Below are positions 7,095 through 11,794 of a stretch of 11,794 nucleotides of DNA, piece by piece. Both the position numbers and the translations under genes were made by a program. Where the stretch lies: NCBI GenBank assembly GCA_030052355.1, contig JASIGS010000141.1, positions 1 to 11,794 on the forward strand, written 5' to 3'. How positions within the stretch are numbered: the stretch's first letter is position 1; each line of letters opens with the position of its first letter. This DNA comes from Streptosporangiaceae bacterium (GTDB lineage Bacteria; Actinomycetota; Actinomycetes; Streptosporangiales; Streptosporangiaceae). Under the pieces are notes generated by a model that made no database searches, was not told where the DNA came from, and was given only the letters and a program-made list of their open reading frames with translations.

Positions 7095-7119
7095 TATTGT
7101 CGGCAATCCTGTGAACAAT
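7095..7119 (+). promoter_or_regulatory. Candidate promoter/operator of the methyltransferase-like gene
   Basis: An A+T-richer patch in the 101-nt gap contains TATTGT (7095-7100), a possible -10 without a good -35. It overlaps the dyad ATTG-TCGG-CAAT (7096-7107). One base change would make it the perfect palindrome ATTGTCGACAAT, the general type of site bound by GntR/FCD regulators. A second ACAAT follows at 7115-7119. The GntR gene lies just downstream, so autoregulation from here is plausible. This is inference from the motif and position. Confidence 0.35.
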
Positions 7120-7141
7120 CTGTGATGAGGAGATGGTCCGG

Positions 7142-8278
7142 ATGAGCAACGAGCCGTCGGCCAAGCGGGCGCCGTTCCGCGCCGACCACGTCGGCAGCCT
7201 GCTCCGGCCGCCGGAGCTGCTGCGCGCCAGGGACGACTTCGCGTCCGGCCGGATCGGCGCCGAGGACCTGCGCGGCATCGAGGACGACGCGATCCGCGAG
7301 GTCGTGCGCAAGCAGGAGGAGGTCGGGCTGTCGGACGCGACGGACGGTGAGCTCCGCCGCGAGTCATGGCACATGGACTTCATCTACCAGCTCGGCGGCA
7401 TCCAGAAGGTGCAGGACGACACGATCCGGGTGGAGTTCCACAACCAGCAGAAGAGCTTCGAGTGGGCACCCCCGTCGGCCCACGTGGTCGCGCCGATCAG
7501 CCTCGAGCACACGATCTTCGAAAACGCGTTCACATTCCTGCGGGACACGGTCACGACGGCAATGCCGAAGCTCACCATCCCGTCCCTGAGCATGGTGCAC
7601 TACCGGGGCGGCCGGTCGGCCATCGACAGGTCCGTGTATCCCGACCTCGACGGGTTCTGGACGGACCTGGTGGCGGCGTACGCGGAGGAGGTGCGCAGGC
7701 TGTACGACCTTGGCTGCCGCTACCTGCAGTTCGACGACACGAGCCTCGCCTACATGAACGACCCGGAACAGCGCAAGCACGTCGCGGACATCGGCGGTGA
7801 CCCCGAGCACCAGCACGAGCGCTACATCGAGAACATCAACAAGGCACTGGCGGGGCGGCCTGCGGATCTCGCCGTGACCACGCACATGTGCCGCGGCAAC
7901 AACCAGTCGATGTGGGCCGCCGAGGGCGGGTACGAGTTCGTGGCGGACGCGCTCTTCAACAACCTCGACGTCGACGGGTTCTTCTGCGAGTGGGACGACG
8001 AGCGCTCCGGCGGGTTCGAACCGCTGCGGTTCGTGCCCAAGGGCAAGAAGGTCGTCCTCGGCCTGGTCACCAGCAAGCGCGGCGAGCTGGAGAGCAAGGA
8101 CTTCCTCAAGCGGCGGATCGAGGACGCCACCAAGTTCATCGACATCGACCAGCTGTGCCTGTCACCGCAGTGCGGGTTCTCCTCGACGAAGGAGGGGAAC
8201 GACCTGACCCCGCAGCAGCAGTGGGACAAGCTCGCTCTCATCGTCGAGACGGCGCAAGAGGTCTGGGGAGACTCCTGA
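7142..8278 (+). CDS. MetE-superfamily zinc methyltransferase-like protein (single-domain, COG0620)
   Basis: A 378-residue cytoplasmic protein of the cobalamin-independent methionine synthase superfamily, corresponding to only the catalytic C-terminal barrel; the N-terminal half of full MetE (about 750 residues) is absent. ATG at 7142 is chosen: AGGAG (7128-7132) lies 9 nt upstream, whereas it abuts the in-frame ATG at 7133. The N-terminal FRADHVGSLLRP and internal YLQFDDTSLAYMND are hallmarks of the stand-alone (YxjG-like) branch. The expected zinc ligands are present: H248 and C250 in THMCRGN, E283 in FFCEWDD, and C344 in LSPQCGF. The E-to-C spacing of 61 equals that of E. coli MetE (E665, C726). 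Relatives make methionine from various methyl donors or transfer alkyl groups to thiols (epoxyalkane:CoM transferase), so donor and acceptor are open. Its place between an importer and a dehydrogenase suggests catabolism rather than housekeeping methionine synthesis. Confidence 0.87.
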   Translation: MSNEPSAKRAPFRADHVGSLLRPPELLRARDDFASGRIGAEDLRGIEDDAIREVVRKQEEVGLSDATDGELRRESWHMDFIYQLGGIQKVQDDTIRVEFHNQQKSFEWAPPSAHVVAPISLEHTIFENAFTFLRDTVTTAMPKLTIPSLSMVHYRGGRSAIDRSVYPDLDGFWTDLVAAYAEEVRRLYDLGCRYLQFDDTSLAYMNDPEQRKHVADIGGDPEHQHERYIENINKALAGRPADLAVTTHMCRGNNQSMWAAEGGYEFVADALFNNLDVDGFFCEWDDERSGGFEPLRFVPKGKKVVLGLVTSKRGELESKDFLKRRIEDATKFIDIDQLCLSPQCGFSSTKEGNDLTPQQQWDKLALIVETAQEVWGDS

Positions 8279-8301
8279 GGTTCTAGTACCGTTCCTCAGG
8301 A
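8273..8301 (+). terminator. Perfect 8-bp stem-loop spanning the stop codon, intercistronic
   Basis: TCCTGAGG (8273-8280) and CCTCAGGA (8294-8301) are exact inverted repeats with a 13-nt loop. The left arm includes the TGA stop of the methyltransferase-like gene. No U-run follows. It could be an inefficient terminator, an mRNA-stabilising hairpin that sets unequal expression of the two genes, or a regulator operator just upstream of the GntR gene. Confidence 0.5.
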
Positions 8302-8331
8302 AAGCCGATCAGCGAGCGAGGAGGCGCGCAG

Positions 8332-9048
8332 ATGGTCGCCGACGCCAAGCTCGCCGTCGTGGAGGCGGTCAGGACGGCGATCGTCCAGGGCGAGTACGCG
8401 CCACGGCAGCGCCTGATCGAGACCGACCTGTGCGAGCGCTTCGGGACCTCGCGGTTCGTGGCGCGCGCCGCGCTGCAGGAACTGTCGGCACGCGGCCTCG
8501 TCGAGTTCCAGCGGAACAAGGGCGCGCGCGTCCGGGACGTGACGCTGACCGAAGCCATCGAGATCACCGAAGTCCGCATGCTGCTCGAGGGCCTGGTGGC
8601 CGCCCGCGCCGCTGAGCGCGCCACGGGGGCCGATGCGGCCAGGCTGCGCGGAATAGTCACGGACATGCGGACCGCCATCAACCGGTCGGAGCTGGTGCGA
8701 TACGGCGACCTGAACGCGCGGCTGCACGCCGCCATCAGGGACGTCGCAGCGCACGCCACCTGCGACCGAGTGCTCCGTCAGTTGCGGGACCAGACGGTGC
8801 GGCACCAGTTCTCGCTGGCGCTGATGCCGGGCCGTCCCTGGGTCTCGCTGCCCGAGCACGAGGCCATCGTGGACGCGGTGACGGCGCGGGATCCGGAAGC
8901 GGCCGACCTTGCCATGCGCGCCCATCTCCGCAGCGTGACCGAGGCACTGCGGATGCTGCAGGCCCAGCAAGCGCAGCCCGTGGTGAGCGCGCGCGCCGGG
9001 GACATGGCACCGCCCGGGCAGGGAATGCCCGCGGCGGCGACGCGATGA
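8332..9048 (+). CDS. GntR-family transcriptional regulator, FadR/FCD subfamily
   Basis: A 238-residue DNA-binding protein. The start is firm: GAGGAGG (8318-8324) lies 7 nt before the ATG. Residues about 5-70 form the GntR winged helix (AIVQGEYAPRQRLIETDLCE, RFGTSRFVARAALQELSARG, wing NKGARV). Residues about 80-215 are the helical FCD ligand domain. The usual metal-site histidines appear as H132, H176 and H198, and the acidic ligand four residues before the first His is Asn128 (D126 is nearby). FCD regulators usually respond to small organic acids or amino acids that the neighbouring genes metabolise. Lying between the methyltransferase-like gene (53-nt gap) and the dehydrogenase (ATGA overlap), it most likely controls this catabolic segment. 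The last 25 or so residues are Ala/Pro-rich and outside the domain. Confidence 0.92.
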   Translation: MVADAKLAVVEAVRTAIVQGEYAPRQRLIETDLCERFGTSRFVARAALQELSARGLVEFQRNKGARVRDVTLTEAIEITEVRMLLEGLVAARAAERATGADAARLRGIVTDMRTAINRSELVRYGDLNARLHAAIRDVAAHATCDRVLRQLRDQTVRHQFSLALMPGRPWVSLPEHEAIVDAVTARDPEAADLAMRAHLRSVTEALRMLQAQQAQPVVSARAGDMAPPGQGMPAAATR

Positions 9049-9848
9049 CGAGCCCTGGGCGTCGCGTTGTCGCCGTGCTCGGCCTCGGCGAAGCGGGCTC
9101 GCTGATCGCCGCGGACCTGCGTGCCGCCGGGGCGGTGGTGCGGGGCTTCGACCCGGTCGTCCCGGCCGGCGACGGGATCATCGAGTGCGGCAGTGACGCG
9201 GACGCAAGCCGTGGTGCTGACGTGGTCGTGGCACTGACCTGCGCGCACGAGGCGGAGCAGGCGCTGGCAGCCGCGCTGCCCTGCGTCGGTCGTGACGCGG
9301 TCTACGCGGACCTGAACACGGCGTCGGCCGGCCTGAAGGAACGGCTCGCCGCGACGGCGGCCGGTGCCGGTGTCGCCTTCGCGGACGTGGCGCTCATGTC
9401 GCCGGTGCCGGGCAGCGGGCTGCGTACGCCGATGCTGGCCTGCGGGCCGGCCGCGGCCGACTTCGCCCGTGCCTTCGGCGAGCTTGGCGCCAGCGTCGAG
9501 GTGCTGCCTGGCCCGCCGGGCGTGGCAGCCGCGCGCAAGCTCGTGCGCAGCGTGTTCTTCAAGGGCCTGGCGGCCGCCGTCACCGAGTCGCTGCGGGCGG
9601 CGGAGGCGGCGGGCTGCGAGGAATGGATACGGGAGAACATGAGGCAGGAGCTGGAGAATGCGTCCGGTGCCACCGTCGAGCGGCTCGAGCACGGGAGCGT
9701 GACACACGCGCGGCGGCGGGCCGACGAGATGGCCGCCGCGGCGGAGCTGCTGACCGAACTGGGCGTGCCGCCCCGGATCGCGCGTGCCAGCGAAGAGTGG
9801 CTACGGCAGCTCCTCGCGGAGAACCAGACTGCCGACGGCGGTCTGTAG
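9045..9848 (+). CDS. NAD(P)-dependent beta-hydroxyacid-dehydrogenase-like oxidoreductase with DUF1932-type C-terminus
   Basis: A 267-residue cytoplasmic oxidoreductase. The ATG overlaps the GntR stop as ATGA, so translation is probably coupled. Residues about 7-150 are a Rossmann domain with the dinucleotide motif GLGEAG (13-18) and the DLNTAS stretch that corresponds to the substrate-binding Asn-Ser loop of the beta-HAD family. K165 in AARKLVRS sits where the catalytic lysine lies. The C-terminal helical part (about 190-255) resembles DUF1932, seen in putative 6-phosphogluconate-dehydrogenase-like proteins, rather than the longer HIBADH domain. Relatives oxidise 3-hydroxyacids or reduce the matching aldehydes or ketones. 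The actual substrate is unknown and presumably follows from the importer and methyltransferase-like enzyme encoded upstream. It is the last gene of the segment; a stem-loop covers its stop. Confidence 0.85.
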   Translation: MTSPGRRVVAVLGLGEAGSLIAADLRAAGAVVRGFDPVVPAGDGIIECGSDADASRGADVVVALTCAHEAEQALAAALPCVGRDAVYADLNTASAGLKERLAATAAGAGVAFADVALMSPVPGSGLRTPMLACGPAAADFARAFGELGASVEVLPGPPGVAAARKLVRSVFFKGLAAAVTESLRAAEAAGCEEWIRENMRQELENASGATVERLEHGSVTHARRRADEMAAAAELLTELGVPPRIARASEEWLRQLLAENQTADGGL

Positions 9849-9857
9849 AAACCGCCG
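9836..9857 (+). terminator. Stem-loop over the dehydrogenase stop codon, likely terminator of the catabolic segment
   Basis: CGGCGGT (9836-9842) pairs with ACCGCCG (9851-9857) around an 8-nt loop that contains the TAG stop. A U-tract is absent; only a short TT occurs at 9859-9860. A 97-nt spacer and a new promoter follow, which supports a transcription-unit boundary here. Confidence 0.5.
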
Positions 9858-9914
9858 CTTCGCCCCAGCGTGTTTCGGTGTCCACGGACGTGTGGCGGAC
9901 GGGACTCGTGCCCG

Positions 9915-9956
9915 ATTGTTGTAACAGTACAATGATTGTGATATAACAATTGTTGT
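9915..9956. promoter_or_regulatory. Cluster of ATTGT/ACAAT half-sites, candidate MarR operators
   Basis: This patch is strikingly A+T-rich for the window and holds five half-sites: ATTGT 9915-9919, ACAAT 9929-9933, ATTGT 9935-9939, ACAAT 9946-9950 and ATTGT 9949-9953. They build an upstream dyad TTGTA-ACAG-TACAA (9919-9932). A downstream 28-bp dyad centred at 9942.5 (9929-9956) matches in 9 of 11 arm positions around GATATA. The last half-sites form the palindrome AACAATTGTT (9945-9954). The dyads cover the -35 and the -10 respectively, the layout expected of a repressor. The MarR-family gene co-transcribed with the MFS gene is the natural ligand-controlled repressor (inference). Confidence 0.7.
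9919..9947 (+). promoter_or_regulatory. Strong sigma70-type promoter of the MFS-MarR operon
   Basis: TTGTAA (9919-9924) and TATAAC (9942-9947) are separated by exactly 17 nt, close to the consensus for a housekeeping sigma factor. Transcription would start about 7-8 nt after the -10, at 9954 or 9955. That coincides with the GTG start codon of the MFS gene and implies a leaderless mRNA. Confidence 0.75.
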
Positions 9957-11409
9957 GACGGCGGTGACATCTCTTCCTCGTTCGGATCCTGGCGCACGGC
10001 ATCGCTCCGCGGTGCTGTTCACCTGCTGCCTGAGCGTGTTCATGGCCGGCCTCGACACCACGATCGTCAATGTCGCCTTGCCGTCGATCCAGAGGGCACT
10101 GCACGCGTCGGTGAGCGGCCTGCAGTGGACGATCGACGCCTATACGCTCGTTATCGCGTGCCTGCTGCTGCTGTCGGGCTCGCTCGCGGACCGCTTCGGC
10201 CGCCGCCGCGTCTTCCAGACCGGGCTGGCGCTGTTCTCGGCGGGGTCGCTGGCCTGCAGCCTGGCGCCGTCGCTGGGCTGGCTGGTCGCCTTCCGCGGGC
10301 TGCAGGCCGTCGGCGGGTCGATGCTCAACCCGGTGGCGATGTCGATCATCGCTGGCACGTTCACCGACCGCGCCGGGCGCGCGAAGGCGATCGGCCTGTG
10401 GGGATCGGTAGCCGGGCTCAGCCTCGCCAGCGGCCCGGTGCTCGGCGGCCTGCTGGTCAGCGGGATCGGGTGGCGCTCGATCTTCTGGATCAACGTCCCT
10501 GTCGGCCTGGCCGCGATCGCGCTCACGCAGCGGTTCGTGCCGGAGTCGCGGGCCGGGCATCCCCGGCGGCTTGACCTTCCCGGCCAGGTGACGGTCATCG
10601 TCTTGCTGGGCTGCCTGACCGCCGGAATCATCGAGGGGCCGCGGACCGGGTGGGGCTCTGCGCCGATTACCGCGCTGTTCGCGGTGGCCGTGCTCGCGGC
10701 GGTCGCGCTGGTCCTGATCGAGCCCCGGCGGCGTGAGCCGCTGGTCGACATGCGGTACTTCCGCAGCGCGCCGTTCTCGGGCGCGGCGCTGATCGGGGTG
10801 GCCGCGCTCGCGACCCTGGGTGGCTTCCTGTTCCTCAACACGCTGTACCTGCAGGACGTCCGCGGTTACAGCGCACTGCACGCCGGCCTGCTGACGGTCC
10901 CGATGGCCGTGATGCTCGGAGCGCTCTCCGTTGTCTCGGGCCGGCTGGTGGCCAGCCGCGGGCCGAGGTTCTCGCTGGTCGCGTCCGGCGGGCTGATCGC
11001 CGTCGGCGCGGTTCTGCTGGCCGGCCTGACCGCGCATACGCCGGTGTGGTACCTGATCGTCGCCTACGTCGTCTACGGCGCGGGGGCGGGCCTGGTCAGC
11101 GCCCCGATCACCAATACCGCGCTGTCGGGCATGCCCAGGGACCAGGCCGGCGTCGCGGGAGCGATCGCCTCCACCTGCCGGCAGACCGGCGCGGCCGTCG
11201 GGGTCGCGGTCACCGGCGCGATCATCGCCTCTAGCTCGGCCGGCTTCGTGCACGCCAGCCACGCGGCGTGGGCGGTAGTCGCCGGCTGCGGGGTCATGGT
11301 CATCGCGGGTGGCATCGTCTCGACCGGACGCTGGGCGCTGGTCACCGCCGAGCGAAACGGCGCGCGCCTGGCCGCTGGCACGGGTCCCGCCCCCGTGGGG
11401 GCCCGGTGA
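9955..11409 (+). CDS. MFS exporter, DHA2 (EmrB/QacA-like, 14-TM) family
   Basis: A 484-residue inner-membrane proton-coupled exporter. Motif D1 LDTTIVNVALP (33-43) lies in the first membrane helix. Motif A GSLADRFGRRR (75-85) sits in the loop between helices 2 and 3, and the antiporter motif C appears as GPVLGGLLVSG. WRSIFWINVPVG follows, a strong DHA2 mark. The hydrophobic profile and length fit 14 helices. No ribosome site precedes the GTG at 9955; a promoter ends 7 nt before it, so leaderless translation is the simplest reading. In-frame GTG 9964 is the next alternative. DHA2 members export drugs, dyes, antibiotics or metabolites, and the substrate cannot be told from sequence. The overlap with a MarR gene and the operator array indicate inducible efflux. 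Confidence 0.93.
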   Translation: MTAVTSLPRSDPGARHRSAVLFTCCLSVFMAGLDTTIVNVALPSIQRALHASVSGLQWTIDAYTLVIACLLLLSGSLADRFGRRRVFQTGLALFSAGSLACSLAPSLGWLVAFRGLQAVGGSMLNPVAMSIIAGTFTDRAGRAKAIGLWGSVAGLSLASGPVLGGLLVSGIGWRSIFWINVPVGLAAIALTQRFVPESRAGHPRRLDLPGQVTVIVLLGCLTAGIIEGPRTGWGSAPITALFAVAVLAAVALVLIEPRRREPLVDMRYFRSAPFSGAALIGVAALATLGGFLFLNTLYLQDVRGYSALHAGLLTVPMAVMLGALSVVSGRLVASRGPRFSLVASGGLIAVGAVLLAGLTAHTPVWYLIVAYVVYGAGAGLVSAPITNTALSGMPRDQAGVAGAIASTCRQTGAAVGVAVTGAIIASSSAGFVHASHAAWAVVAGCGVMVIAGGIVSTGRWALVTAERNGARLAAGTGPAPVGAR

Positions 11410-11794
11410 CTGCCCCGCCGCCGGGCACCGCATCCCGGGTGTGGACCGCCCTGCACGACTACGTCACCGGGCAGGACCGCCGGCGTGCCCTCCGCGCTGC
11501 GCTCGACCTCGGGCCCGGCAAGGCCGAGGTGCTGATCAAGCTCGCCGACGGCCCGATGACCCTGCGGGAAATCGCACTCGCCGTTGACGTCGACCCCCCA
11601 GCCGCGACCGTCGGCGTGAACCAGCTCGAAGCGCGCGGCCTGGTCCACCGCACCGCCCACCCCGACGACAACCGCCGCAAGCTCGTGCACCTGACTGACG
11701 CCGGGCACGACGCGGCTCGCCGCGCCCAGGCAATCCTCGCCGAGCCGCCCGCCGAACTGGCCAGCCTGGACTCCGAGGACCTATCCCGGCTCGA
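11406..11794 (+). CDS. MarR-family transcriptional regulator (3' end cut by window edge)
   Basis: From the GTG at 11406, which overlaps the exporter stop as GTGA, 129 codons are open to the right edge; the family is usually about 140-170 residues. A MarR winged helix is clear: GKAEVLIKLADGPMTLREIA, then VDVDPPAATVGVNQLEARGL as recognition-helix region, then the wing HPDDNRRKLVHLTDAG, which matches the family's DxRxxxVxLTxxG motif. Compact N- and C-terminal helices for dimerisation flank it, the second cut off. It is likely the ligand-released repressor of its own operon, acting at the half-site cluster at 9915-9956. No separate ribosome site is obvious, so translation is coupled to the exporter. 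Confidence 0.9.
   Translation, partial: MTAPPPGTASRVWTALHDYVTGQDRRRALRAALDLGPGKAEVLIKLADGPMTLREIALAVDVDPPAATVGVNQLEARGLVHRTAHPDDNRRKLVHLTDAGHDAARRAQAILAEPPAELASLDSEDLSRL

Noticed and set aside
7133..7141. ATG at 7133 as the start of the methyltransferase-like gene
   Set aside because: The GAGGAG ribosome site ends directly at this ATG, leaving no spacing; ATG at 7142 has 9 nt and family similarity starts later.
9580..11433. 617-codon open frame on the minus strand opposite the MFS exporter
   Set aside because: It is rich in Arg, Gly, Asp and Pro without any domain, runs antisense to a clearly homologous exporter, and is a typical shadow of G+C-rich codon bias.

Overview
The window is high-GC DNA with third-position G/C bias, frequent GTG starts, 4-bp gene overlaps (GTGA, ATGA) and AGGAG-type ribosome binding sites. 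This is typical of an actinobacterium; the sequence alone does not support a finer placement. No mobile element, RNA gene or CRISPR array was seen.

Layout. (1) 1-785, minus strand: an IclR-family regulator, cut by the left edge just before its stop. (2) 786-1229: a 444-bp divergent control region rich in repeats and dyads, including four tandem 11-bp units. (3) 1230-7040, plus strand: a complete dipeptide/oligopeptide/nickel-type ABC importer (lipoprotein binding protein, two permeases, two ATPases) with overlapping or nearly abutting genes. (4) 7142-9848, plus strand: a single-domain zinc methyltransferase of the MetE (COG0620) superfamily, a GntR/FCD regulator and a beta-hydroxyacid-dehydrogenase-like NAD(P) oxidoreductase with a DUF1932-type C-terminus. 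(5) 9849-11794, plus strand: a separate unit with a 14-TM DHA2-type MFS exporter and a MarR-family regulator overlapping it by 4 bp, cut by the right edge. This unit has a strong, apparently leaderless promoter covered by ATTGT/ACAAT half-sites.

How it may work together (inference). Parts 1-4 look like a two-regulator uptake and catabolism locus. A small solute, which could be a short peptide, opine-like compound or methylated/alkylated organic, is captured by the lipoprotein and imported by the ABC complex. The MetE-like enzyme then transfers a methyl or alkyl group to or from a thiol at a zinc site, and the dehydrogenase oxidises or reduces a product. IclR would control the importer end and GntR the metabolic end. 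The substrate cannot be read from the sequence. Part 5 looks like an ordinary, well-defined MarR-controlled drug/metabolite efflux operon. The least ordinary combination is a peptide-type importer joined to a stand-alone MetE-like enzyme and a DUF1932 dehydrogenase; I cannot match it to a named pathway.
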